This document shows positions 46,869 through 57,179 of a stretch of DNA of 60,188 nucleotides, in pieces. A program made the translations under genes and the position numbers. The DNA comes from Coemansia sp. RSA 487 (lineage: Eukaryota > Kickxellomycota > Kickxellomycetes > Kickxellales > Kickxellaceae). The DNA lies in contig JANBRJ010000097.1 of assembly GCA_027577595.1 (NCBI GenBank), positions 1 to 60,188 on the forward strand, given 5' to 3'. Under the pieces are notes generated by a model, which saw only the letters and a program-made list of their open reading frames with translations, had not been told where the DNA came from and searched no databases. How positions within the stretch are numbered: the stretch's first letter is position 1; every line of letters starts with the position of its first letter.

Positions 46869-48638
46869 CTAAAGCTCGGAGGCATCGTCGGCGGCAGGCG
46901 CAGCAGTCGATGCATCGTCGTTATCGTCATTTTCAAAGGTACCCGGAGGAACCGAATACATGCAAATGACGGACCTGTTCGGGTCGCGCATGATGACATA
47001 GCGGCCCTCATCCAGCTGCAAGCACATATCGACAATAGCCTTGACGATACCCCATCCCTTGAACTCGTTCAGCTTGTGCTGGGCAAGCAGGTCTGAGGGC
47101 GTATACGATTGGAATCCTAGGATGCCATGGCGAGTACGATCGCGCGGGGTGGCACGCGAAACAAAGCCGATGCGCATCTGGTCGGCGTCAGCAAGGAGGG
47201 CTTGGAACGCCCAGCGCGCGATCTTGCTGCTGTTGTTCTTGTTCTCGATCGCAATGACGGCAGCGCGCTGGGTGTCCAGCTTGGTGCGCCAGTCAAGCGC
47301 ATCGCCGGCACCGGTGGCATTGATGTCGTGCTGCGTCAGCGCACGAATGAACAGCTGCTTCTGCTTTTGTGTGCCGCTCATCGTGATTCCGTCGATCTCG
47401 GTACGCACAGCCATGAAGCAGCGCTCGGTGGAGGAATCGGCACTTGCCTCGTCTTCGTCGTCAGAGCCGTCGGGCCGCGCGCTAAGGTCGAAGACGCGGT
47501 AACGGTAGGCGTTGTCGTCGACGGATTTGTCGGCGTCGCTCTCGCTGCTGTCCTCGTTGAAGGGGTTCGCGTGCTCGAGGTCAACGGTGCCCTTGGAGGT
47601 GATCTGCTTGATGTACTTGCGAATGATATCGCGTGACTCTGCCGCAAGCATGGTGGCGGAGTTGATCGAGCCGGCCTTGTCTCCAGCCTCTGGCGGAGGC
47701 TCGGTAGCGTTCTCGTTGACCGATGGGAAGTCCAGCGGACCGCCGTCGCGCTTGTCCAGGAACAGCTTGTCGCCAACACGGTTGATAACAATATCCCAAG
47801 CGCTGAACGAGACGGTGGACGCCATCAGCATAGCAATAACTGCATCAGTGGCAAATACCTTGATGTCGCTGTTGCTGCTTGCAATCTTGGCCAGAACAGG
47901 ATCCTCGCTGGCGGTGACATTGTAGCGCACAGTGTTGGATGCCTTCAGTGGGCGCTCCAGACGGGTGTTGACGCGGTCGTACAGGTGGTCATAGACACCA
48001 ACCTTTCCGTACATGCCCATCTCCTTGACGTGGCGGATAGAGAAGCTCAGGTCGGCCATACGGCTGAACTCGATCTCCTGGATGAGCTCCCAGTCTTCGG
48101 TGGGCTTGACGCTAGCAAACCTGCGATGCTGATCGCGGCCAAAGTCGCGCCAGCCGCCATATCTTCTGCGGAAACCGCCGCCGCCGCCGCCTGCAAACTT
48201 ACCACCGCGTCCACCAGCGTGGCCCAGTCGCTGCATTCCTCCAGGGCCGCGCGCAGCACCACCACGCCCGCCTCTTGTGCGGTCACCGTGGACTGCACGC
48301 ACGCCAATCTTCTTCAATGCCGCTCCGCGGTTGTCGACCACAGAGAATGACTTCTCATCCTCCTCGGCCTGGTAAACAAACGCCGAGGCTGCGTTGCTCC
48401 CGTAGGTCTGTTGCACGCCGTCGCGGCCCTGCTTTCCACGCCCGCCGCGACCCCCATCGCGCTGATCGCGCCCATCAGTAGATGTAAACCAATTGGCAAC
48501 ACGATTAACCTTGTCGCCCTTCGAGAAAGGAACATAGGGAATGTCCTTGTAGTTGATGGTTGGCTGCGAAGTGGAAGGACCCCAGCCCTTGGGGTTGTCA
48601 AACACCGTTGGAAGAGTAAAGCTTGGAAGATCGCTCAT
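46869..48638 (-). CDS. Eukaryotic translation initiation factor 3 subunit D
   Basis: A 589-residue eIF3d protein, part of the eIF3 complex on the small ribosomal subunit, able in animals to bind mRNA caps. The N-terminus SFTLPTVFDNPKGWGPS and YVPFSKGDKVNRVANW is typical of the family. An RGG-rich stretch follows (about residues 118-168: RGGRGG, GGGGGGFRRRYGG), then the conserved core from FSRMADLSFSIRHVKEMG to GFQSYTPSDLLAQHKLNEFKGWG and YVIMRDPNRSVICMYSVP. The tail is acidic (NDDDAST), as usual. The single exon starts at ATG 48638. An acidic insertion lies about residues 365-400 (EDSSESDADKS, GSDDEDEAS). Confidence 0.96.
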   Translation of the reverse strand: MSDLPSFTLPTVFDNPKGWGPSTSQPTINYKDIPYVPFSKGDKVNRVANWFTSTDGRDQRDGGRGGRGKQGRDGVQQTYGSNAASAFVYQAEEDEKSFSVVDNRGAALKKIGVRAVHGDRTRGGRGGAARGPGGMQRLGHAGGRGGKFAGGGGGGFRRRYGGWRDFGRDQHRRFASVKPTEDWELIQEIEFSRMADLSFSIRHVKEMGMYGKVGVYDHLYDRVNTRLERPLKASNTVRYNVTASEDPVLAKIASSNSDIKVFATDAVIAMLMASTVSFSAWDIVINRVGDKLFLDKRDGGPLDFPSVNENATEPPPEAGDKAGSINSATMLAAESRDIIRKYIKQITSKGTVDLEHANPFNEDSSESDADKSVDDNAYRYRVFDLSARPDGSDDEDEASADSSTERCFMAVRTEIDGITMSGTQKQKQLFIRALTQHDINATGAGDALDWRTKLDTQRAAVIAIENKNNSSKIARWAFQALLADADQMRIGFVSRATPRDRTRHGILGFQSYTPSDLLAQHKLNEFKGWGIVKAIVDMCLQLDEGRYVIMRDPNRSVICMYSVPPGTFENDDNDDASTAAPAADDASEL

Positions 48639-49322
48639 TTTATATTCTTTTCAAATTTAAATTATCAAGAAAGAAATAAGAAAAGAAAATTTTTTATTCG
48701 AAGGATTTTTGTAAAAAGAAAGAGATGAAATTGGGGAAGTCTTGGTTGGTTTGTCTCATTTCAAAAACAGCTGAGCAGTTTTTCTCGCGAGCCTGTACCA
48801 AATATATGCAGATGTTCTGTCTTTTGCAGATATTCGGCTCTTTTTCCTCTTTTTCTTTTTGGCTCAACAGAACTTGGACTTTGAGATGCTAGATTTGTGC
48901 TTCAAAATATAGTCCAATTAATCGTGATTACCGATCAAGAAGTGGATCAACAGCGCATGCCCAACTCTTTTTAAAATGCCATCCAGACAGTACCAAACAG
49001 ATCTGCTCAGCAATACCATCAGTATAAATGTAACAGTGCCACTGTTTCAAAGTTTTTCAGAGAATTTTAAACAATTAAAAGCCCTAATCAAAACGTAAAA
49101 ATGAATCATAAAATGTAAAATGTTGTTGCCTTAGGCTGCCTTATGCCAGTATTGAACAGAGCAGAGAAACACGAGTATGAAAGGAAAGTGCAGTCGCGAA
49201 GGGTTGCCGGTTGTTGCAGGCGTGGAGAGTGCACTCGCATTAACAAAGCGAATCCAAAATGTCCAAGTGGCTTGTTAGAAAGTGCAGATGTGTGCTTATG
49301 GTGATTATTTGTTTGTGTTCCC

Positions 49323-49896
49323 TTACAAAAGTTTGTTGCTGGGATCCACGCTTGTATTTTCCTTGTCACTGCCATCAACATCTAGCGACTTGTGCTTCTT
49401 TGATCCATCCATGACTGCTACAGCCTCATCAGTACCACCATTATAAAATAGTATTGTCAAGGCTTCGGCCGGGATAGATTTTCGAGCATGTTTTTCCAAG
49501 AGCCCTTGCTCAAAGTTTTGCTTTCAGGAAAGGGAATGTCCAATGTACTGCCTGTTTTGGGGGAACAGGAAGCTATGTATGAGTTTCAAGACCCTTCACA
49601 TTGCTCGGTACCAGAGAACTCGTAAGAATTGTCCTCATTGAGCAAGCAGGCCACACAAGCGCCGTGTTAGATCTGTCCACAAAGCCAAATTCCTCTGGTT
49701 TTACATCTCTGTCCCGAGAATAGATACAAGTAAAGGCATGTATAACAACATAGAAGAGATTCAAAGTCGCAGATAGCCCCTCGGTGCAAGTTTCCTCGCA
49801 GGACTTGGATAGGGATGTATAGCGATATGTTACAACAGGACAGGAGCAGCCCGTACTATGATTACCTTTTCCCAAGTGTGACGTGCTGCTGCTTAG
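49323..49896 (-). pseudogene. Orphan two-exon coding fragment, 5' end missing
   Basis: On the minus strand a frame is open from 49896 to 49600 and includes RDRDVKPEEFGFVDRSNTAL and VWPACSMRTILTSSLVPSN. A 79-bp candidate intron (49599-49521, GTGAAG ... CTGAAAG, phase 0) joins it to a second open stretch (49520-49323), QNFEQGLLEKHARKSIPAEA and on, with a hydrophilic tail to TAA. The two stretches are in matching phase and total about 165 codons of protein-like sequence. No ATG starts the first part; only 85 bp separate it from the SSK1-type stop, so the 5' end appears lost or uses an unseen exon. No family is recognised. It may be a gene relic or an expressed small gene with an internal Met start. 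Confidence 0.45.
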
Positions 49897-49957
49897 CTAA
49901 ATCATTAGGTTATGATTAACTCGCTTTCGAAAATGAATTGATAAATAAGTAAAAAAA

Positions 49958-49981
49958 AAGAATAAATAAATAAATAAATAA
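49958..49981. repeat. AAAT microsatellite
   Basis: About five tandem AAAT/AATA units directly after the SSK1-type stop codon, probably within its 3' UTR. Confidence 0.75.
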
Positions 49982-52900
49982 CTACAGCACGCGCTTGGTT
50001 CTGCTCTCCGGTCTCTGCATTGCAGCGGTGGTCTTTTTCCGCTTGGACCATGTCTGTGTAGACCACCACTTTCTCCATCCGTCATGGTCGATAAGCGCCT
50101 GCATGCACCCCCATTCAATAATCTTTTTGCTGAGCCATTCCAAACCAACAGGCTTGGTCAAAAAGTCGTTACACCCAGCAGCAAGCGCTGCATGTCGGTC
50201 GCTCTCTAGAGAAGACGCAGTCAGTGCAACAATGATCACTGGAGACTTGATTGCCGTCGAGGGTAATGGCGAGGATGTGGACTGTTTCCCTGGCGACAGT
50301 TTGCCCAGATCCTTGGCCTTCTCTAGTGGTAGCTGCAGATTCCGTGGCATGCCTATGCGCCGCATGCTATTATTCCTCGATACAGATAGCGTAGTCGTCA
50401 GGTTCCTGGAATTGCCTGTTGCACCAATACTCTTTTCTCTTTTCAGCGTATCTGGATACATTGCAACCTGCCCTGTCGACTCGACTCCCAGTGGGTCCGG
50501 CGAAAGCAGTGCATCGCCCTGTTGAGCGCTCTTTTCTTGAGATACAGCCACTGCTAGGGCTTTAGCACCATCGCCACCGTATTGATCCAAGGTTGAGCAA
50601 GGGCTTCGCTTAAAGCCGACAAAAGACCGGTTCCGCCGCGCAGCCAGGGATGATTTTTGGTTCGACGACACACCAGCTGCAGTGTTGGCCGTGGGCACAG
50701 AGTTTGCAAGGCATTGCGTCTGAATATAATCCGAGTTCCTTAGAGAAGAAGACCGCTCGCGGGAATGCAGTGGTGTCCACCGGATAGTACGCTGGAAGGC
50801 ACCATCATGCCCAAGCCCTGCTGGCGGCGTACTCACAGATGTCATGGCCATTCGCGATTCAAGGGCCAATTTGCGTGTAAGCGGAGTTAACACGCTCATC
50901 GATGGAACGCTGTCAGCGGCCATACTTGCCATAGATCCGGTCGAGACCCAGACACCGACCTTCTTTTGCCGCTCCAGGCTGCGAATGTGCTTTGTTGCTG
51001 TTATGCCGTCCATGATCGGCATCTGGATATCCATAAAGACGATATGGTAAGGCCCTCGTCCAGAAACAGCCTCCCCATCTTCGCCCATCCGCGACTCCTC
51101 CGCTGCACGCGTCCACATGGAAATTGCCTCTTCACCATTCGAAGCAACGTCGTAGGAGACGTTGAGGTGCATCATAAAGCGCTCCATGATGTTGCGGTTG
51201 ATAATATTATCCTCAACGAGCAGAACACGAATCGGCGGTGGTCTAAATTTCTGTGCCAGAAGCATCAGCTCGCTTGTCAACGCCGTCGTCTGCTGGGTGC
51301 TTGAGCTGCCGCTCTGCCGCTTGTCCTTACCCCGTGGAATCTGTGCCGAGCCAGAGTGTTGTCTGTTCACACGCTTGCGAGTCTTATCACCAACCCCCTT
51401 GCCGCGTCCGCTTTGCGACGACACTATCGACGACGTATCAGGATTATCCCCCTCAGGCTTGCTGTCACTATCGGGGAGCTCTCCTGCAGCTTTCATCGCC
51501 TCAAGCTTTTGCGACTCTGCCAGCTTCTTGCTGGCGATTTGTAAACGAGCACGAAGCTTTGCCTTGCGCTCCTGCGCAGTTGTTGTTGGCTTTGGGGCTT
51601 GAGTCGACAATGCGTCGCTGGATGCTTGCTGCTGCCCCTCCTCCCCTTCCTTTTGTGGAGACGCCTTGCTCTTGCTGTTGTTGACATCAGCATCTGTCTG
51701 CGCTTTGTCGTTTTCCTTTGAAGAAGCCTCTTCCCCATTCGTTTCTGCTGGCACTTGAGACAAATCACTACTCTCAGAGAATGGCTCTGTCTCTATGGCA
51801 TTCGGATGGGCAGACGGAGGCATGGGAAGCGGCTTGTCCAGATTCAGCTGCTGCCTTTGGCGTTCAAAGTCGCCGGGCGTATCTGTAGCCCTTAAGACTG
51901 CCGCCACATCCGCTGCTGCCGAGTCCAGATTTTGTAGGGTTTGCATTGTAGTATTCCTGTGCATGTCCTTCAGTCTACGGTCTTTCCGAGCTGCACCGCC
52001 GCCAATCGATGGGATCGGGTCGCTACGGCTAGGTGGAGAAACGTCCCGCATTTCTGTGCCCCCATGAGATTCTAACCTTGTTGACACAGATCCAGTGGTT
52101 GACGGATCCTTTGCTGTAGGCTTTGATCCTTGCAGTTCGGGACTTTGGTCATGTATCCCAAGAATCTTGCCTCTAGCCATCTGCCTTGCACGGTTAAGAA
52201 TCTTGTCACGGAAACGGGAAGGCGTCCTCGTATGGCCACGCTCATACAAGTGCTCTGCGCTTTTTCGCGATAGGTCTAGCGAGGACTCACTACGCTTTGG
52301 AGGGAGCGCTGGTGATGTCGATGGTAAATCGTCGTACCCATAACCGGCATATATGCCAGCGTTGCTGTCGTGGGTTGCCGCGTCCAAAACCTGCTTTCCA
52401 AGCTCTACTGGTACCTTGTCGAGCGAGACTATCGAGACTGAATTCTCGGAAAAGGTGGACACTGTATCTGAGTTAGCGTTGCTGTATGTCGAAGATCTCT
52501 CAGAAGACTGCATAAGAGACGCTGGACTGGAGATTCTCCGGCTTTCTCTGCTATTTGTGGTTCTGCTACTGCTGCTGCTTGGCTTAAAGTGTTTGTTGGG
52601 CTTCAACGGAGCAGAGCTGTTGTCGCCCTCGTCCTTTGCGTGGCTAATAGCAGCATCTAGCTCGGCTGGGGGAACTGCGTGTTGGCCGGATCCTCCACGC
52701 ACGGACGAAGATGTAAACCGAAGCGATCTCGCCAAGGCTGGGTCGATTTCAATCAGCGGGCTTGGTGGAGTCTTTGCCGAGTTTGGAAACTCGGGCGAAG
52801 ACGACCGAGTGTCAGTTATGGCGCCCATTGCAAGGCTCGAGGGACGGTCGCTTCTCCACTCAAGACTGCTTTTAGAAATTTCCACAGCGTCGTCCGACTG

Positions 52901-55900
52901 TTGATGCGTGTCAGGTTGGGATAAGTGGGTGTTTGGAGCCGTGATTATGTCAGAACCGAGACTCGGCTCTCTGGAAATTGGTATATGAGGCTGCTGCTGC
53001 TGCATAGTAGGCTGTACAGATACGCCAGGAATATAGTGCACTGCGTCACTGATTGTGTCCGAAACATAGGTGCTGGATGTAAGTATGGACGTAGTGGCCG
53101 CTGCAGAGACCAATGGCAACTGAGCTAAGCTGCTAAATGTGTTGGCTGTGGTGTTGCTTTCTGTGGTAGCCGGGAAAGCGATAACACCTTTGCTTTTGTC
53201 TGCACCGTCGTTATCTTCCATATTACCAAACGACAGATCGGAGGCCTTCGGCGATCCCGACACTGTGCGCAGGTTGCGATAAAAGCCCTCACTAGTTGTG
53301 CTATGCGGAGTCGACAGAGTAGAGCCTGCTTTCAATTCGTTTGTAGGGTCCGTTAGCGGGCCGGTAATATAGCTAGCACCAGCAGACATATCATGTCTAC
53401 GATGTCCCTGGTGGAAATTAGACAGTCCACTAACACCAAAGCTCTGGGTATGTTGTTGCTGCTGCTGCTGCTGCTGTTGTTGTTGTTGTCTTTTCGCGGT
53501 GAGACGTAACTGTAACTGTCGCATGTCCCATGCAAGCTGCAGACTATTCAAAAGCCTTCGCTCGCTTACAGGCTTGGGCACAATCTTGACTATAGGCGGA
53601 GGCAGCGGATGAGGAACCGCTAGCAACGCACGCAAGCAGCTGATATACATTTCCAGAGCTGAAACAGGAACAAACACAACCACACCGATCGTCGCCGTTT
53701 GTAACCCCTTTCGCCGTCTTACAGAAAGCGAGCTCCGACCTTCACTTCTGGGTGACCCCATATACCCTTCGCTAGCAAAGCCCATGCTACTGGCTGTATC
53801 GTTCGACGGATGGTGGCCACCTATGTTGTAAGAAGAGCCCCCGCGCATTGAGATTGAGCCTGAAGACGAAAAGGTCAGGGTGCCTCGCAATGTCTCAAAC
53901 TCGGTCTTCATCGCCTCGATGTCATCATCGATTATTACAAATGCAGGTGGCCGCTGTGCAACTGGGTGCCTTGACTGGCCGGGAGTTGAAGGTAACTGTG
54001 TCCCAAATCCAACCGCCAACCGCTCCACCTGGCAGCCCGCGAATGTGGTCAAATACCCATCCAAATACCGAATTAGCTTGGCATCATCCTCTTCGTCCAA
54101 GCGTAAAGCTGAATTTGCGACCGTTGCGTCTGCAAGCACAGGTTCATTTGTCGCGCCACTGTCCTTGCTTGCGGATACAAGATTTTGTCGCTGTGTCTCA
54201 GAACCAGGTGTACGAATAACAATGCGTGCGCCACGAAGCATAGTGCAAAACTCTGACATATTAGGCACAAAGTCTATCGGTGTCTCCAGCATTAGATGGC
54301 TGTTGATGTCGGCAGGGGGCATCTCTTTCAGCTGGCGCGCAAGCAACGATGGTGGGTTCGGGATCAACGAATCGTCAATCGACATTCGTATTATGATCCA
54401 GTCATCGGACTTTACCAAATCGCTTCTTTCAAGCCCGCTTAGTGCAGCTTTGGGTGCCATGCTGCCATCGGCGAGCTGACCGCCAACAACGTGTGTGGTC
54501 AAGGATTCTTGTTTCTCCGTAGCAGACCACCTGCTTTCGACATTGACACTGTCGGAATATATCGAATTGCACAGTTCGTACACCTCCTCTAGTTCAAAAG
54601 TGCACCAATCTTTCCTCACGCCAAAACCCGTTTGCGCTGCTTCGTCGCTCTCAGAGTCGCTTCCATTGGCAAACCTAACAGTGCTCCTGCTTCCAGAACC
54701 GGCCTCCGTGTGGTTCCTGCGGCAAATAACGTAGATAGAAAGCGAAGCATGCTGCTGACCAGCAGCGCTAGTATTGTGAGCAGCAAAATGAGGAGTCAGG
54801 CAGAGCACGTCGCCAGATTGAAGGTAGTGCTCGAGAAGAATGCAAATGCATTCAAGCAAGATGTGCTTTGTCACCTGCACGAATTCACTTTTAAGAAGCC
54901 ACTTGCCGTGCAAAAGCATGTCTTCAGAAGTGACGGTTTCAGGGAACGCAGCGTTGATGATTTGCTTAGCGCGGAACGGGGGCGCCGGAAGCGTAATAGT
55001 TAGCTCTATCCCGAGTTCGTCCGCTCGTGCCGCTGTCGCGTCGCAAATGGCCTGCAAGTAGTATAACACACCATGAGATTTCTGGAGGGGCTGCTGAATA
55101 GGGGCATTGTTATCGTTGGCAGCTATGCCCCCCTTGATGTCGCTAGGAGCATGCCACGAAGGGTGTTTTGTGGTATCCGGCTGGCCATTGTTGCCAAGGC
55201 CAAGATGCTGCCGAGTGATTGTGGTAAAGCTCTCAACGTGTTCCAAAAGAAAGAGCGTTGTATTGATTGTCGATATTGGAACCACAACGTGCTCATACCC
55301 GTTCTCTGGTTCATCAGGCAAGCAGCAGGACCTTCGCCCAGTTCTGCGCCTTCTATTGTCTCCAGCGGTGCGCAGCGTGTCTTTGCTATGGAAGCATGGT
55401 GCGCCAGCAACAGCCAATCGGACATGCGACTGCAGCAGCCTGCTGAATCTAGCACGCTCGGCACGCAAGCTAGCCAAGAGCTTGTTTGTCCTATCCTGCA
55501 CAACAGATGCAGAATTGTTGGCGGCATGGCCAGGAGCGTGCATTCCAAGCAATGCAAGGCTGGCAACAAAGCTGAGAAGCCGTATCCGGGTATCCAGGAG
55601 TGGCTTCTCGGTATTGGCTTCCTGCTCGTCTCTGTTTTCGGGCTCTGACAATGCACGGCGAGACTTTCTCTGCACAAGAAGCAGCATGATGTTTGCAGCA
55701 ACCAGAGCAAGAAGCTGGCGGCTCTCCACAGCGCGGGTGCTCTGGATGAGGTGCTGGAAGGAAAGCAAGGTCATTGCTAATAGACGCAGCTCCGAGCGAG
55801 TTGTCCCATTGGACAGTATGCCGTTTTGTAAAAGTCGCACGTATAATCGGCGCAACGTTCCCTGTATATCGAAGTTCGTATTGCTGCTGCTAGGAGCGGC

Positions 55901-55912
55901 ATTAGCTGACAT
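49982..55912 (-). CDS. SSK1: SSK1-type response regulator with degenerate N-terminal kinase-like region
   Basis: A 1976-residue protein. The C-terminus is a receiver domain: VLLVEDNIINRNIMERFM with the acidic pair, VFMDIQMPIMDG with phosphoacceptor Asp 1628, VALTASS, and FLTKPV with the Lys. SSK1 proteins take phosphate from a histidine kinase relay and control the stress MAP kinase cascade (HOG type). The receiver is interrupted between the Asp strand and the Thr strand by an unusually long Ser-rich insertion of about 230 residues. The N-terminal 700 residues hold two hydrophobic segments (about 68-80 and 108-123) and stretches resembling a worn histidine-kinase dimer and ATPase region (LRAERARFSRLLQSHVRL, ICDATAARADELGIELTI) without a clear phospho-His box. 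The middle is disordered with a poly-Gln tract. Single exon; ATG at 55912. Confidence 0.85.
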   Translation of the reverse strand: MSANAAPSSSNTNFDIQGTLRRLYVRLLQNGILSNGTTRSELRLLAMTLLSFQHLIQSTRAVESRQLLALVAANIMLLLVQRKSRRALSEPENRDEQEANTEKPLLDTRIRLLSFVASLALLGMHAPGHAANNSASVVQDRTNKLLASLRAERARFSRLLQSHVRLAVAGAPCFHSKDTLRTAGDNRRRRTGRRSCCLPDEPENGYEHVVVPISTINTTLFLLEHVESFTTITRQHLGLGNNGQPDTTKHPSWHAPSDIKGGIAANDNNAPIQQPLQKSHGVLYYLQAICDATAARADELGIELTITLPAPPFRAKQIINAAFPETVTSEDMLLHGKWLLKSEFVQVTKHILLECICILLEHYLQSGDVLCLTPHFAAHNTSAAGQQHASLSIYVICRRNHTEAGSGSRSTVRFANGSDSESDEAAQTGFGVRKDWCTFELEEVYELCNSIYSDSVNVESRWSATEKQESLTTHVVGGQLADGSMAPKAALSGLERSDLVKSDDWIIIRMSIDDSLIPNPPSLLARQLKEMPPADINSHLMLETPIDFVPNMSEFCTMLRGARIVIRTPGSETQRQNLVSASKDSGATNEPVLADATVANSALRLDEEDDAKLIRYLDGYLTTFAGCQVERLAVGFGTQLPSTPGQSRHPVAQRPPAFVIIDDDIEAMKTEFETLRGTLTFSSSGSISMRGGSSYNIGGHHPSNDTASSMGFASEGYMGSPRSEGRSSLSVRRRKGLQTATIGVVVFVPVSALEMYISCLRALLAVPHPLPPPIVKIVPKPVSERRLLNSLQLAWDMRQLQLRLTAKRQQQQQQQQQQQQHTQSFGVSGLSNFHQGHRRHDMSAGASYITGPLTDPTNELKAGSTLSTPHSTTSEGFYRNLRTVSGSPKASDLSFGNMEDNDGADKSKGVIAFPATTESNTTANTFSSLAQLPLVSAAATTSILTSSTYVSDTISDAVHYIPGVSVQPTMQQQQPHIPISREPSLGSDIITAPNTHLSQPDTHQQSDDAVEISKSSLEWRSDRPSSLAMGAITDTRSSSPEFPNSAKTPPSPLIEIDPALARSLRFTSSSVRGGSGQHAVPPAELDAAISHAKDEGDNSSAPLKPNKHFKPSSSSSRTTNSRESRRISSPASLMQSSERSSTYSNANSDTVSTFSENSVSIVSLDKVPVELGKQVLDAATHDSNAGIYAGYGYDDLPSTSPALPPKRSESSLDLSRKSAEHLYERGHTRTPSRFRDKILNRARQMARGKILGIHDQSPELQGSKPTAKDPSTTGSVSTRLESHGGTEMRDVSPPSRSDPIPSIGGGAARKDRRLKDMHRNTTMQTLQNLDSAAADVAAVLRATDTPGDFERQRQQLNLDKPLPMPPSAHPNAIETEPFSESSDLSQVPAETNGEEASSKENDKAQTDADVNNSKSKASPQKEGEEGQQQASSDALSTQAPKPTTTAQERKAKLRARLQIASKKLAESQKLEAMKAAGELPDSDSKPEGDNPDTSSIVSSQSGRGKGVGDKTRKRVNRQHSGSAQIPRGKDKRQSGSSSTQQTTALTSELMLLAQKFRPPPIRVLLVEDNIINRNIMERFMMHLNVSYDVASNGEEAISMWTRAAEESRMGEDGEAVSGRGPYHIVFMDIQMPIMDGITATKHIRSLERQKKVGVWVSTGSMASMAADSVPSMSVLTPLTRKLALESRMAMTSVSTPPAGLGHDGAFQRTIRWTPLHSRERSSSLRNSDYIQTQCLANSVPTANTAAGVSSNQKSSLAARRNRSFVGFKRSPCSTLDQYGGDGAKALAVAVSQEKSAQQGDALLSPDPLGVESTGQVAMYPDTLKREKSIGATGNSRNLTTTLSVSRNNSMRRIGMPRNLQLPLEKAKDLGKLSPGKQSTSSPLPSTAIKSPVIIVALTASSLESDRHAALAAGCNDFLTKPVGLEWLSKKIIEWGCMQALIDHDGWRKWWSTQTWSKRKKTTAAMQRPESRTKRVL
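53455..53492. repeat. Poly-Gln codon tract in the SSK1-type gene
   Basis: A run of TTG/CTG triplets on the plus strand, i.e. about 12 CAA/CAG Gln codons on the coding strand, in the disordered middle of the regulator. Likely length-variable. Confidence 0.8.
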
Positions 55913-57179
55913 GTACTGTGCCCCCTGGTCGCTTGTTTCCTTTAATTCTACGGCTACACGGCGAATGACGTTTGTTTTTCCAAAAAAAAAAGTGCGTTGC
56001 TTGCTGCAGATATCAAACCTCTCCCTTACCCGTAAGAAAAATGACTGCGAGTCGAATGACAGACAAAGGTAATGCTAAAATGTGTAAAGAAAAGAGGGCA
56101 AGCCAGGTGCATTAAAGGCAGGGGTAAAGTTAGACAGACATATGAGTGTGGCTAGTTATCGCACGGACGCGTGGCTAATAGATAGTCCAGTATCTATAGT
56201 AACTGTAGTGTACATACAAGTATCGGAGATATCAAGGATAGAGTAAAGCGCCCCCAACAAAGTGCTATGGTGGTGGTGGTGCTGGTGGTGCTAGTGCTGG
56301 TGGTGCTAGTGCTGGTGCTGGTGCTGGTGAGTAAGAGGATTGCGTAAAGACCGGTAAATTCAAAAAGTGTTTGCGTGAGAATGAAGTGATACAAACAAAA
56401 AAAGAAACAGAATCGATAGTAACAGAAAGTGGACAAAAGGCGGGAAAAGAAAAAGAAAAAGTGACGAGTATTCTTTTTGATGTGTTCTTTTTTGATGTAT
56501 TATTTGGATACACTGATAGAAAAAAGGGATCAAAGGCAAATCCTCTTATTCTTTGCCCTCATCCTATAAGAAAAGACGGGCACGGTTTCTGGCATCAAAA
56601 GTTGGAAGCAAACTCGGAACAGCATATTCATATTTATACATACAAGGATTTTGTAATTATTTCACCGAGTCCAAAAAATAGAAAAACAGAAAAATATTTT
56701 GGACAATTGGCATGTGCACGAGATTTTTACATTCACTTGGACGATTTTACTAATCGTTGACGAACAATAAAAGACATTTAGCAGCCATTACTGGTTGCAA
56801 AGCCGAAACCAAGCATGGTGATATATATGCAAAATTGTTATCAACACATGCGCTTGCTATATTCATCTGAAGTGCAAAGACTGTCAACAGTGACTTATGT
56901 GGTGTCACTGAAGCTAAATACAGTGAATCCACCGTCAATTCATTTGATAAAGCGCAGTCAGTCAATCACTTATAATGCATATATTGTGCATATATATGTT
57001 GGGATTATCAGTGTTTTATGTAGAAAAGAACCACGGGTACAAATACCACTGGGTAGAATGTTTGTGCTGGAATATAACTCAATCATCTGCAGCCAAAGAG
57101 TAACAACACTGACCCAGAAAAAAGCGCATGGTTGCAAGTTAAAGGGTAAGCATATATATAATCTGTTTGGGTCTTTTGT
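55913..57179. other. Intergenic region between the SSK1-type gene and the OCRL-type gene
   Basis: A 1.27-kb spacer containing the SSK1-type promoter and the OCRL-type 3' end. It includes a GGTGCT trinucleotide-type microsatellite (56265-56332) and A-rich runs. Open frames such as 56371-56760 have no domain and poor composition. Confidence 0.5.
56265..56332. repeat. GGT/GCT/AGT microsatellite
   Basis: Some 22 consecutive triplets of GGT, GCT or AGT about 350 bp upstream of the SSK1-type start codon. The mix of triplets looks like a compound, diverged repeat. Confidence 0.8.

Larger units (their letters stand above)
48639..49981. other. Intergenic region holding an orphan spliced coding fragment
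   Basis: A 1.3-kb region between eIF3d (its promoter side) and the SSK1-type gene (its 3' side). The right part contains the coding-like fragment at 49323-49896 on the minus strand (separate entry) and an AAATA microsatellite at about 49958-49981. The left part (48639-49322) shows no feature beyond AT-rich sequence. Confidence 0.5.

Noticed and set aside
56371-56760. A 129-codon frame upstream of the SSK1-type gene
   Set aside because: Lys/Glu/Asp-rich translation of A-rich spacer DNA without domain or start context.
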